A DNA stretch of 60,000 nt from Symsagittifera roscoffensis (lineage: Eukaryota > Xenacoelomorpha > Acoela > Convolutidae). The position numbers were made by a program, and so were the translations under genes. Numbering within the stretch: the stretch's first letter is position 1; every line of letters starts with the position of its first letter. Of the stretch, positions 10,131-21,097 are shown piece by piece. The stretch is from NCBI RefSeq assembly GCF_963678635.1, contig NC_087063.1:36432540-36492539 (forward strand), read 5' to 3'. Below the pieces are notes generated by a model that saw nothing but the letters and a program-made list of their open reading frames with translations, made no database searches and had not been told where the DNA came from.

Positions 10131-11480
10131 AGGAAATCACTGGCGGACAACCATCGCCCCGTAAGCTTGACGTCAATATAGTTCGCAAACTCTTCGAAAA
10201 AGTTATCAGAGTCCATCTGATGGGGCATTCTAATAACAATGAAATCCTTGTGATTGAATAATTCGGGTTTTTGCCCGGGAGATTGTCCCAACTGCAACTC
10301 TTGAGAGTGCTGGACGACTTCACAGAAAAAGTAGACCGTGGAAAAGAGTTGCAGTTGTTAGTGTAAATATTACATCAGTATGGAATAAGAGGTAAAACAT
10401 TCAACTGGTTCAAGAGTTTTCTTACAAAAAGACGACAAAGAGTGGTAATAAACAACACAAAATCTGAATGGAAAACGGTGTGCGTGGTATACCGCAGGGA
10501 TCCTTTCTTGGACCCTTTTTGTTTTTATTTTACATAAATTCTATGCCAAGCTCAGTCAAGTCAAAAGTGAATTTGTTTGCAGATGATGCAAAAAAAGTTA
10601 TAGTGATCTAAATAATGACATAGACGTCAAAACTCTGCAAAAGGATCTTAAGAATCTCGAAGAGTGATCAAACAACAGGCTTCTAAAATTCAACGAAGGC
10701 AAATGTGTCCAAATGACTATCCGGCTCGCGAAATTTATCCATACTGCAAGAAGTTACCGGCTACATCAGAATCAATTGGAGACGGTGGAGGAAGAAAAAG
10801 ATCTGCGAGTTACAATTGATAGAAAACTTTCATTTGAGTTGCACATTTTCGCAAAAGTAAAACGGGCCAGCTCAGTATTTGCCATTTTCAAGAAGAATAT
10901 TGTAAGATTGGCAAGACCTGTTTTTCTGAATATAGAATATATACAAGAAACTCATTCGACCTCATCTTGATTTTTGTAAGCAAGTATGTCATCCGCGATT
11001 GAAGAAACAGGTAACATTGATAGAAAATATTCAATGACCGGCAACACGAAAGGTTATTGGAATACAGGTTTTAGGCTATAACTAGCGATTGCAAAAACCA
11101 GATCTACCGTCACTTGAGTACCGTAGAAGACGAGGAACAATGAATGAAAAGTTGAAGATTTGATACGACCCTTATGATCCGAAAATGACGAAAGAAACGT
11201 TTGACCTAAGCAAACTAGAAACTAGGACAAACGACAACAGGGTTTATTGAAAAAGGCCAGTCTAGAAGTACGAAAACATTACTTCACAATTCGAGCTGCA
11301 AGAGACTGAAATGCACTGCCAAGTGAAGTCATAAACTCTTCAACAACGAATGGTTTCAAATAATACTGGACAATTTTGGAGATTAGTTGGAATCAAAACA
11401 TTCGAAATGAAGAATTGAAAAGGAATACAGCACGAGTTGATCGAAAGAGATGAAAAATCGCCTACATAATCAAATGAATT
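10090..11480 (+). pseudogene. CR1-like LINE reverse transcriptase fragment (first copy)
   Basis: Across several frames the plus strand shows the order expected of a CR1/Jockey-group RT: ADNHRPVSLTSI (10140), FGFLPGRLSQLQLLRVLDDFTEKVDRG (given as key residues GFLPGR and LLRVLDDFTEK, 10260-10340), YGIRGKTFNWFKSFL (10380-10425), a GVPQG-like segment at about 10490, NLFADDAK (motif C, about 10570-10595), then EEEKDLRVTIDRKLSF (10785-10835) and a C-terminal FTIRAARD plus NALPSEV. Stops and frameshifts are frequent. The 3' end lies about 11450-11480. Members of this clade move by target-primed reverse transcription; this copy cannot. Confidence 0.75.
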
Positions 11481-11699
11481 GAATTGAACTGAAAACTCTG
11501 AGTGAGGTATTGAGTTGAGGGGCTACGCAAACGAGGATTCTAGAAGTGTTGAACCACCGTGCTCTTAAAACGGCCATTGGCTGGCACTCTGGAATACTGT
11601 AGTTTTCAGACAGGTTTACAGAAACTTGATGCGGTGACAGCAGAAGCTGATTTTTTGAACTGACAACTGACGTAGGTATTTCTCAAAATGCTTTTATAG

Positions 11700-12420
11700 G
11701 AATTGTTTTTCCAAACTCAAACCAGAGCACTTTTCAACTTTTCAATAACATGGTGAGGCTAAGAAAGCGGTAAATCAAGTAGACGAGCTGGAGTAACAAT
11801 TAAACTAAGTTTAACTGATGGAGGCACTGTTGATAAGAACTGGCTGTCAGTCCTTATCATATCTGTGTTCTTGCAAATTGAGTTTCTATGCATTCTGTCG
11901 TAACATTACAAAAAAAATTTTTTCAAAAAACAAGGCTCGAATGCAAAAGTTAAATGAAAAGTTGGCAAACAAAGCAGTTTCTCAGAAGGTAAAAAAGACA
12001 ATTTTGTCAAGGACAACCAAAAATTTTCATGCTTTTTAAATTTTTCGCCGATGATTTTTTAGGGCCATGTACGCCAATTAGAAAGCGATGTAAAACAAAT
12101 TCGTTTTGTGTTTTATGTTTCTTTCAGGGTACATTTTACGGGTTTTTGATTAAATTGAATGATATTCAATACTCGCGGTCGGTCATACAACTCACTCTAG
12201 TGTTAAACCTGACACTGTGTTTTTGTTAATTTCCCAGAATTTTTTATGGTCCATGAGTACAACCTAAGAGTCGTCGGCAAAAATTGAATTATCTAAATAT
12301 CCTATGTTTTTTTCAACTCTAGCTGATTATCTAGCGTTTGAATTGTTTCCGCGACACGGGGTGGGTCAACTGGATAACCTTGTTGAGTTCTGTCTTCTGA
12401 CGCTTTGACGAAGCTTCCAT
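11700..12420 (-). pseudogene. YLDD-type retroelement RT fragment, left arm
   Basis: This is the reverse-complement version of the RT seen at 13330-14060 and 15880-17495. The minus strand carries the sequence related to the motif C region (LDD, then AD-D, near 12240-12310) and, toward 11760-11840, the FLSAVP-like and LPAFLAS-like block. It is strongly degraded with stops in all frames. Assignment rests on its similarity to the opposite arm and to the better third copy. Confidence 0.5.
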
Positions 12421-13329
12421 AAACAATTAAAGAGGTGCACTGTACGCGCAATGGGTGTATTTGTACAATTTTTGGTGTTGCGAAAAATTTGATTAGCTTT
12501 ATTTTTTATATTTTGAGATTTAAAGTGATATTTAAAAATTTTTTCCTAAAGAACGGTGCATTAGTGCTCGATTAGATTTCAAAACAAATGGGCGGCTGTT
12601 TTTTGCAATACTCTAACTGTAAAGTTCTTCCAAAAAAAGTACATGGTTCGGAGATGGTTTTGTTCCGAGCGCATTTAGAGACAAACCATCTCAGTGTGTT
12701 GTATAGGGCAATTGGTCTGAGCCCTTCGTCTATCTCTCCGCCTACTCCTTGTCTGTTCCTCTGTCTATGAACCTTCCGTCTAGCTTTGCACAAGAAAACT
12801 TTCCATTTAAACCAATAAAGTCCTTTTTGAACGGATCCTGAGAAGATCAGGATAAAAGAGTTCCTCAAAGTTTTGAAGATCTTGTTTGTAAAACGATTCG
12901 CCATTGAGAAGTGATTTTTCTCTCGCAAGTCTAAATCTCTCGCAAGTCTAATAAATTTTTTTTGGACATAGCAAAAGACCTGAACCCCTAAGAAGTTTTC
13001 TTATGCAAAGCTAGACGGGAGGTTCATAGACAGAGGAACAGACAAGGAGTAGGCGGAGAGATAGACGAAGGGCTCAGATCAATTGCCCTATACAACACAC
13101 TGAGATGGTTTGTCTCTAAATGCGCTCGGAACAAAACCATCTCCGAACCATGAACTTTTTTTGGAACTTTTTCGAGTTCGATTATTGCGAAAAACAGCCG
13201 CCCATTTGTTTTGAAATCTAATTTAGCACTAATGCACCGTTCTTAAGGAAATAATTTTTAAAACTCATTTTATATCTCAAAATAAATAAATAAATTTAAT
13301 CAAGATTTTCGCAACAACCAAAATTGTAC

Positions 13330-14060
13330 AAATTCATCCATTGCGCGTGCAGCGCACCTCTTTAATTGTTTCTGGAAGCTTCGTCAAACCGTCAGAAGAC
13401 AGAACTCAACAAGGTAATCCAGTTGACCCACCCCGGGTTGCGGAAACAATTCAAACGCTAGATAATTAGCTAGAGTTGAAAACAAATATATGATATTTAG
13501 ATGATTCAATTTTAGCCGACGACTGTAAAGTTGTACTCATGGACCATAAAAAAGTTCTGAGAAATTAACAAAAACACAGTGTCAGCTTTAACACTAGAAT
13601 GAGGTGTATGACTGACCGCGAGTAATGAATATCATTCAATTTAATCAAAAACCCGTAAAATATACCCTAAAAGAAACATAAAACACAAAACGACTTGGTT
13701 TTACATCGGTTTCTAATTGGCGTTTATGGCCCTAAAAAATCCTCGGAGAAAAAATTAATCAGCTTGAAAAGTTTTAGTTGTCCTTGAAAAGATTGTCTTT
13801 TTACCTTCTGAGAAACTGCTTTGTTTGCTAACTTCTCATTTAACTTTTGCGTTCAAGCCTTGTTTTTTGAAAAAAATTTTTTTGTATTGTTACGACAGAA
13901 TGCATAAAAAATCAATTTGCAAGAACTCAGATGTGATAAGGAGTGAAGGTCAGTTCTTATCAACAGTGCCTCCAGCAGTTAAATTTAGTTTAAGTTTTAC
14001 TTCAGCTCGACAACTTGATTTACCCGCTTTCTTAGCCTCAGCATGTGATTGAAATTTTGA
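13330..14060 (+). pseudogene. YLDD-type retroelement RT fragment, right arm
   Basis: The plus strand has SGSFVKPSEDRTQQGNPVDP (an RT motif B variant, QQG-P, about 13365-13430), then a degraded D-x-LADD motif C near 13500, and SARQLDLPAFLASACD (about 14000-14050). The same blocks in the same order appear in the third copy at 15880-17495. Frameshifts and stops show it is dead. Confidence 0.6.
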
Positions 14061-14640
14061 AAAGTGCTCTGGTTTGAGTTTGGAAAAACATTTCCTATAA
14101 AAGCATTTTGAGAATTTTTTACGTCAGTTCAAAAAATCATCTTCTTCTGCTGTCACCGCATCATGTTTCTGTAAAACTGTCTGAAAATTACAGTATTCCA
14201 GAGTTCCAGCCAATGGCCGTTTTAAGAGCACGGTGGTTCAACACTTCTAGAATCCTCGTTTGCGTAGCCCCTCGACTCGATTCCTCACTCAGAGTTTTCA
14301 GTTCAGTTGAAATCAGTTCATTTCATTCTGATTATAAAGGCGATTTTTCATCTCTTCCGATCAACTCGTGCTGTATTCCTTTAAATTTCTTCATTTCGAA
14401 TGTAATGATTCCAGTTTATCTCCAAAAATTGTCCAGTATATTTTTGAAACCATTCGTTGTTGAAGAATTTATGACTTCACTTGGCAGTGCATTCCAATCT
14501 GTTGCTGCTCGAATTGTGATGTAATGTTTTCGTACTTCTAGACTGGCCTTTTCAATAAAACTTTGCTGTCGTTTGTCCTAGTTTCTAGTTTGTTTAGGTT
14601 AAACATTTCTTTCGTCATTTTCGTCAAAAATTTATAGAGA

Positions 14641-15620
14641 TCTAAGTAATGACATTGACGTCAAAACTCTGCAAAAGGATCTTAAGAATCTCAAGAGTGA
14701 TCAAACAACAGGCTTCTAAAATTCAACGAAGACAAATGTGTCCAAATGACTATCCGGCTTGCGAAATCTATCCATACTGCAAGAAGTCACTGGCTACATC
14801 AGAATCAATTGGAGACGGTAGAGGAAGAAAAAGATCTGGGAGTTACAATTGATAGAAAACTTTCATTTGAGTTGCACATTTTCGCAAAAGTAAAATGGGC
14901 CAGCTCAGTATTTGCCATTTTCAAGAAGAATTTTGTAAGATTGGCAAGACCTGTTTTTCTGAATATAGAATATATACAAGAAACTCATTCGACCTCATCT
15001 TGATTTTTGTAACCAAGTATGTCCTCCGCGATTGAAGAAACAGGTAACATTGATAGAAAATATTCAATGACCGGCAACACGAAAGGTTATTGGAATACAG
15101 CTTTAGGCTATAACTAGCGATTGCAAAAACCAGATCTACCGTCACTTGAGTACCGTAGAAGACGAGGAACAATGAATGAAAAGTTGAAGATTCGATACGA
15201 CCCTTATGATCCGAAAATGACGAAAGAAACGTTTGACCTAAACAAACTAGAAACTAGGACGAACGACAACAGGGTTTATTGAAGAAGGCCAGTCTAGAAG
15301 TACGAAAACATTTCTTCACAATTCGAGCTGCAAGAGACTGAAATGCACTGCCAAGTGAAGTCATAAACTCTTCAACAACGAATGGTTTCAAAAATATACT
15401 GGACAATTTTTGGAGATAAACTGGAATCAATACATTCGAAATGAAGAATTGAAAAGGAAAAGAGCACAAGCTGATCGAAAGAGACGAAAAATCGCCGATA
15501 TAATCAGAATGAATTGAACTGATTTGAACTGAACTGAATATTCTGATTGAGGTATCGAGTCGAGGGGCTAAGCAAACGAGGACTCTAGAAGTGTTGAACC
15601 ACCGTGCTCCTAAAACGGCC
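14641..15620 (+). pseudogene. CR1-like LINE reverse transcriptase fragment (second copy)
   Basis: Direct duplicate of about 10604-11600. It shares the segment ATGACATNGACGTCAAAACTCT, here reduced to GACGTCAAAACTC, and encodes the thumb segment TVEEEKDLGVTIDRKLSFEL (14815-14875) with the FAKVKWASSVFAIFKKNFV stretch after it. At the 3' side the residues FTIRAARD recur before NALPSEV. It begins immediately after the inverted repeat ends at 14622, so one CR1 fragment flanks the palindrome on each side in direct orientation. Confidence 0.75.
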
Positions 15621-15879
15621 ATGGGCTGGCACTATGGATTACTGTAATTTTCAGACAAGTTTACAGAAACTTGATGCGGTGACAGCAAACGCTGATTTTT
15701 TGAACTGACGTAGATATTTTTCAAAAATTGTTAAGGCATCGCGTTTTTCCTATATCTTCTCAAAAAGTGGCCGTGGTAAAGTGCATTGTAATGTTATCAT
15801 GATCTCAAGGAAAAACATCAATGGTCTATAAAAGATATTCGACATTATGCCAAAAATTAATGTAACGCGACGACAATCC

Positions 15880-17495
15880 AAAATGCCTTGTTTTTTCAAA
15901 ACTAGATTTTAAGATTGCCTTTAACTCTCTAAATAGAGAAACAATGCTGAATCATTTTTATTCAAATCGCCGCGAATTGTATAATTACACCCATTGCTCA
16001 TATAGTAAGCTTAGTTACTTTTTGTACGGAAGCTCTGTCATTATGTCAATTCAGACATTAGTCAAACATTTGGAGTCGAAACTAACATCTGGTATTTAGA
16101 TGATGGAAATTTAGCCGACGATTATAGGGTAGTACTCCGGGACCTTAAAAACATTCTGAAATTGGAACAAGTTTATGACCTGAGCTCGAACATTGAGAAG
16201 TACGAATTTTGTTTTTTGGGACCGACTACGAGTACACAGTATAATTCAATTTTAACACAATTTCGAAAAATATGCCCCATAATATAAATAAAAACAAAAA
16301 AGAACTCCTCATTTTAGATTCTCGAATCGGCGAACTTTGCCAAAAAAAATTGCTCGACGAAAAAATTAGGGAGCTTGAAAAAATCTCGGATGTCATTGAC
16401 AAATTAGACGCCCATTATGGTTTTTACCTCCTGAAAAATTGCTTTAGCATGCCAAAACTCCTACATTTTTTGCGTACGAGCTTTTGTTTTTTGTAAAATG
16501 ATTTTTTGGAACGCTACTACAAATAACTCAGAAACTCGTTATGCAAGGTCACTAATGTGAAAATAGATGATAACCAGTTTTTACAAGCAGTTCTCCCGGC
16601 AGCCAAAGTTCGCTTGGGCGTTTCTTCCGCTCGTCTACTCGCTTTACCCGCTTTCTTAGCCTCAGCAGTAGGAGCGAAAAATTCCTTGAGCAAAATTTTT
16701 GGTTTGGAGCATGTGGATGGAACCTATGATGTTGCGCTTCAACGGTGGTTTGAGCTTGGACAAAAAGAAAAAGCTCCGGAAAATGAAATCCAAAAAAATT
16801 GGTTAGAGCCAATTTTTGAAGGCTGACTTGATTTTACGACTCGAACCAACGGACGTAAAAAGATTCAACGCGTTCCAAGATAGATTTGGCTACCATTGGT
16901 TGAACGTCATCCCGTGCAAAAATTTAAAGTTAAAACTGTTAAACCAACAACTCAGATTTGTGATAGGACTTCGGTAGCTGAATAGTCGTTACCGAAGATG
17001 AATGGAATGGTCTTTCTTGCCTCAAAAGTGCAGGGAGATTCTGAATGCCCTTATAAAGCAGAGATTGTTTCGTTTCACATTTTGTCTGTTTTAGAACCAT
17101 GACACCTCTACAGGACCAATCAGAAGCGACCAGACGCTCGTTCCATGGGCTGTTGGTCAGTAGCTATTGTGAGATGTAACGGTAGTAGACTCCTTAGCTC
17201 CTTGTAGGATTAATGCCGGGTCTGTATTTAACCCTGGTACGGTTGCCGCTGAAGCGGAAGAGCGACAAATGACAAGTATAAAGATCTAGTAGATGATGGG
17301 TATCCCTTTCAACCGCTAGCTTTTGAGATTCAGGGCGAGGTCGGCCCCAGCACAGAAATGTTTAGCAAGCTTCGTAAGAACCTAAGCATATGCACTGAGG
17401 AACCCAGAGCAGGCAGCTTCTTAAAACAGAGAATCTCCCTGGCAATAGAGATTGTGAACGCCGCTTGCGTACTCGGAACAATAAATGACAAAACA
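15880..17495 (+). pseudogene. Retroelement reverse transcriptase, YLDD type, degenerate
   Basis: Joined across frames, the plus strand reads: LDFKIAFNSLNRETML (motif A, about 15902-15950); THCSYSKLSYFLYGSSVI (15990-16045); an internal gap; WYLDDGNLADDY (motif C, 16090-16125); EKYEFCFLGPTT; LDAHYGFYLLKNCFSMPKLL (16408-16467); SSARLLALPAFLASAVGAKN (16626-16685); QDRFGYHWLNVIPCKNL (16878-16928); and near the end EIQGEVGPS and EPRAGSFLKQRISLAIE (17330-17480). I recognise these blocks as a widespread family of uncharacterised RT proteins in marine invertebrate genomes. I do not assign it to a named clade. Motif B (QQGDP) is missing here but visible in the copy at 13365. Confidence 0.7.
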
Positions 17496-18058
17496 TATTT
17501 CGACAAAATTTTTTATTTGTAACTTTTGTATATTATATTTTCTCGTGTCGAGTTGCGTGCTCTTATCGAAGAAACGTAACCGGTATCGATTTTGATTGTA
17601 AGGAAATCAGCACCTGTCAAATTTTTTTATCATTATCATTTTCATATCTAAAAATTTCCAAGGATTTTGACTTGAATACGTGAATACGTGGTGAAGGGTC
17701 TCCTGACTGTTATCTCGGTTAATATTATACAAAAAAAAGAGAACATTATGCCATCATCAGTACACTGAAAAAAAATAACAAAGCTATACAAAATAAAAGC
17801 ACCGTAAGAATATGTAAAAGCTAATTTAAGTTGCAAACAGATAGAACTGCAATTTTACAAGTTTTTTTGGAACAAGCCACTGGAATGTGGGACAATGTAA
17901 CAACTATTCTGCATTAATAAGAATACAAAGTATATTCACAACAGAAAAATAATATAACATCAAAGTGATGGAAGTTTTAGTCTTGGCCGTTGTCGGTTCT
18001 CCATTTTCGGGTTCCCCTGAAGACTGTGGTAGCTGATCGTAGGAGTGAGAAAAAGTCT
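17496..18058. other. AT-rich gap, no feature recognised
   Basis: No open frame with recognisable similarity and no repeat beyond short A/T runs is visible here. The segment separates two retroelement remnants of opposite orientation. Confidence 0.5.
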
Positions 18059-19642
18059 TCAGCCGGATTTCACTAATGGCATCAGAATATGGCGTATTAC
18101 TCTTGTCGGATTAGTCTTAACGCTTCTTCTTGCCCAGAAATTGTCGCAGACAATGTCAAGACACGCTTCGTCAGATGAGTTCGCAGTACTCGGTTGGAGA
18201 ATTTCACCGCTGAGAGGCTGCAAATGAGGCTCAAGGCCAACTTCTCGCAAACAGAATCTAAGGTACGGGCGAAAAAATTTCTAATCTCGTCATTTTGCTG
18301 CTCAACAAAACCTCCGGTTTTACAAATCATGGCGTGCTCCACATTGAAGGACTGGCCACAAACGCAATTGGTCGCAGGTTCTTGACAGGTAGGCAGTAGC
18401 ACATTGCCCACGCATCACGAAAGTCACATTTATGGAGTGCATATCCCTTTTTTTCAATCGGAAGGGTATTCAGCCAATTGCAAGCTCCTTTCTCGTATGT
18501 TAACTCCAATATTTGTTTTTCGGAACTAGTGGAAACCAATAAAGTGTTCTGAAGATAATCTTCTGAACGTTCTCGCTTTTTTTCATAAGAACATGCTTCT
18601 GTTTCGCCTGCTCATGGCATGTGTCCACTGTTAATGATTGCTGTTCGTTTATGAGAATCATCAAAGGGGTAGCCAGAATAACAGAGCTCGTTAGCTCACC
18701 GGGGGTAGACATCACGGGGTTCTGAATGTCAAGTCCACCCACACTGCATGGGAGCCTCAATATGTCACAAGATTGCGATTACACGGAAGCCCCAACAGTG
18801 CATGGATAACTTGATTCTCGATGGTTTCCTCTAGGCAGTGCACATGATCACCGAAAGTGTCCACGGTACGGGCAAGAAAGTTCCACTTGTTCAGGAATCC
18901 AACAGTGAAACCAGCATAGGCTGCTTGCGGATGTATCGACGCAATTCCTGACAGTTTCTCAAGTTGTTTCCCGATTTTGTCATCGCGGTTGGTCAACAAC
19001 TAGTTCTCATACTTTTTGCTCCCAAGTGGTGTGCCTAAATACTTGGCACCTATAGCAGTGATGACAACACCAGTTTCCTCAAATACAAGTTTCGCTTCAT
19101 TCATTTAGTCAGGTTTGACAACTAAGATGGTCTTCTCTGCATTCGGGTAGTAACCTAAGCTCGGTCCCATCTGACAAAGAAAGTCCCACCAATGTCTTAA
19201 TGCCTCAGTTTTCCAGCACCTCCAGCGTCATCCGCATACCAGATATGCTTACCACTGTTCACAGGAGCAGTGTAGATAAGCAGAGTAATGGAGAGGCCAT
19301 AGACAACCATGGCAAACGGTTAAACTGAGTCTTTCCCTCTTCACCGGACAATTCTTCACCAAATACCAAAAAGCGTTAAAGATTGTGGGCAAATCTTGAC
19401 ACAAGTTGGCAGCTGTACTGGATGTTATGTAGAACTACTCTGCGGTTAAGGAGGTTAAAGGCATTTTCTGCGTCTACCAGAAGAATTCCGTCACTGTCAG
19501 AACCGTTGAAGAAGTTTCTTATAGAATGAATAGAGGCATCAATACCACTCTTATGACCAGCAGTGAGTTGTAGGGGACCAGATGACAGCTCCATTTCAGT
19601 TGAAAACTTCCTGCAAACAGTCTTACCAATGATGCGGTGCAT
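18059..19642 (-). pseudogene. Retroelement reverse transcriptase remnant with C-terminal CCHC motif
   Basis: Minus-strand blocks from N to C terminus: GPLQLTAGHKSGIDASIHSI and ILLVDAENAFNLLNRRVVLH (motif A, 19376-19580); a degraded palm; ASIHPQAAYAGFTVGF (18757-18999); PCSVGGLDIQNPVMSTPGEL (18650-18760); GACNWLNTLPIEKKGYALHK (18430-18500); and CVCGQSFNVEHAMICKTGGF (18300-18370) followed by an NDEIRNFF segment. The C-x-C-x(n)-H-x3-C arrangement before a short conserved RN-like block resembles the C terminus of R2-type or related retroelements, so an EN of restriction-like type is possible. At least four frameshifts separate the blocks. Confidence 0.6.
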
Positions 19643-19684
19643 AACTTCCCCAGTGCCGATTGGGCGGACACCAGGATAATTATC

Positions 19685-19722
19685 GAGAAGAAGAAGAAGA
19701 AGAAGAAGAAGAAGAAGAAGAA
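19685..19722. repeat. (GAA)n microsatellite
   Basis: About 12-13 uninterrupted GAA units followed by an imperfect A/G tract. A shorter GAA run also marks the 3' end of the LINE at 21098, so this one could be the tail of the minus-strand LINE fragment at 19990-20601 or an independent microsatellite. Confidence 0.9.
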
Positions 19723-19989
19723 AGAAAAAATTCCCTTGAATAATTTAAAGCAAAAATTAAAACAACAATCTCAAGTCAAGATCGACAGTTTGAGCAAGTG
19801 CACTTCAAGAACCATGGACACGAGTTCACTTGATCAAAAGTTGACACAGTTCTCTCTAAAAGTAGTTCCTTGACTCTTCTCTTGAAAGACTCGAGGGGAG
19901 CGAAGATGTCTACACCAAGACGGATCAACGCGTTGACCGATTTCTCAACGCGATGAAAAAAGAACTTCTCAGTCTGTCACTTCTTTGCT

Positions 19990-20601
19990 GATTGAGTTGT
20001 GCAGATGATGGTGGATTTCCGGCGGGTGGTCACCTTAAAAAAGAAAAACGTAGAAAACGGCAATTCTGTAAGGCCTTGTAACGTTTTGTAGAACAGTAAC
20101 ACATAGTTGAAAATAAGATGCTAACAGATAGGCAGAGTTTTTCTGAGAAGTAACTGGTCTTTATAGGGTATTGAACCAATAACCCATTTCAGACACTTTC
20201 GATTGAAACTTTCAAGTTTTCGGATCTAAAATAATGGAAGAAACCAAAGAGGGGATGCATAAAAAAGCATACTCTTTATACACATGTTATCAAGCATGAG
20301 GTTGGTGGATTTAGAGGCAGTGAAAAGAAAATTGCGCCTGAGGAAATGAAGTGACTTGTTACATGAAAACAGCTTATTTTTGATATGTATCATCCAGTTC
20401 AAGCCATCCGAGACAAGTTGAGGCAGTTATGTCCTGGTCGTTGACCATCACATGACGAGGAAAATTGCCTTTGAAAACATTGAGACTGCACTTATTGTGA
20501 TTGACCGATAAATCATTTGCAAAACAACAGTTTGTATAAGACTCAATATCTTGCTGTAGAGAAGTTATATCAGTAGAAAACAACTTTGAATCATGTAACA
20601 A
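19990..20601 (-). pseudogene. LINE RT C-terminal fragment
   Basis: The minus strand encodes DSKLFSTDITSLQQDIESYT, then NDLSVNHNKCSLNVF (20430-20590). This is the part just after motif C in CR1/Jockey-type RTs (DSKLF follows the lost YADD). Further on, in other frames, come MCIKSMLFYASPLWFLP (about 20240-20300) and WVIGSIPYKDQLLLRKTLPI (20130-20180), typical of the RT C terminus. The start is truncated at about 20601 against the PLE fragment. Confidence 0.6.
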
Positions 20602-20610
20602 CTATGACAA

Positions 20611-21097
20611 TTGTGTAACAAGTTTGACAAAGGCGTCGGTTTTTTTGTAATGAGGAAGGGCACCTACGAGACATCAATAAGGAGTTGTTGGCTAATAAGT
20701 GAGAATCTCTACCAAAGGGTGAGGTCCACTGGGGGCAGCCCGCCAGGCTTTATGGGTTGGCGAAATTTGCATAAAGTGAATAACCCATTAAGACCGGTCC
20801 TCTCCTTGCCTGGTAGCTCTTATTATAACTTGAACAAGGTTCTTGCAAAGTTTTTCGAGAAAATTGAGGGCGCAAACATCGAAACCAACTCACTAGATTC
20901 GAGAGAAATCTTAGAGAGCACTAGTAATGAGCCCAATGAAAATTTGATATCTCTAGATGTGAAGAGTTTGTATACAAATGTTCCACTGAGAGAAGCAGTA
21001 GACAAAGCTTTGAGAAAACTGTATTCGCAACGGCCCCAAGATGCTGCCTTGAGGAACGCCACTAGAACAGGACGTGGATTGGAAATGTGCGCATTTA
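20611..21097 (+). pseudogene. PLE fragment, DKG through RT motif A, interrupted by LINE
   Basis: The plus strand carries NKFDKGVGFFVM (DKG motif, about 20618-20653), a degraded leader, NPLRPVLSLPGSSYYNLNKV (20780-20838), FFEKIEGANIETN and ISLDVKSLYTNVPLREAV (motif A, about 20950-21005), then a segment equivalent to the approach to motif B that ends near 21097. There the (GAA)n-like tail of the minus-strand LINE begins, so the LINE probably inserted into this PLE copy. It belongs to the same broad PLE group as the 1-8460 copies but differs at many positions. Confidence 0.75.

Larger units (their letters stand above)
11186..14622. repeat. Large imperfect inverted repeat, arms about 1.6 kb, loop about 190 bp
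   Basis: The left arm (11186-12805) is matched by the reverse complement at 12990-14622. Anchors: the segment around GACAACAGGGTTTATTG (11255) against 14570; CGGTGCATTAGTGC (12553) against GCACTAATGCACCG (13226); and CCTCTGTCTATGAACCTTCCG (shown here as key segment CTCTGTCTATGAACC, 12759) against 13024. The arms carry the 3' end of the CR1-like LINE at the outer side and fragments of the YLDD-type RT further in. The divergence between arms (scattered substitutions and short indels) suggests the duplication is not recent. Confidence 0.75.

Noticed and set aside
11186-14622. A DNA transposon with long terminal inverted repeats
   Set aside because: The arms consist of retroelement fragments, and the loop encodes no transposase. 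The arrangement is better explained as duplication of existing sequence.
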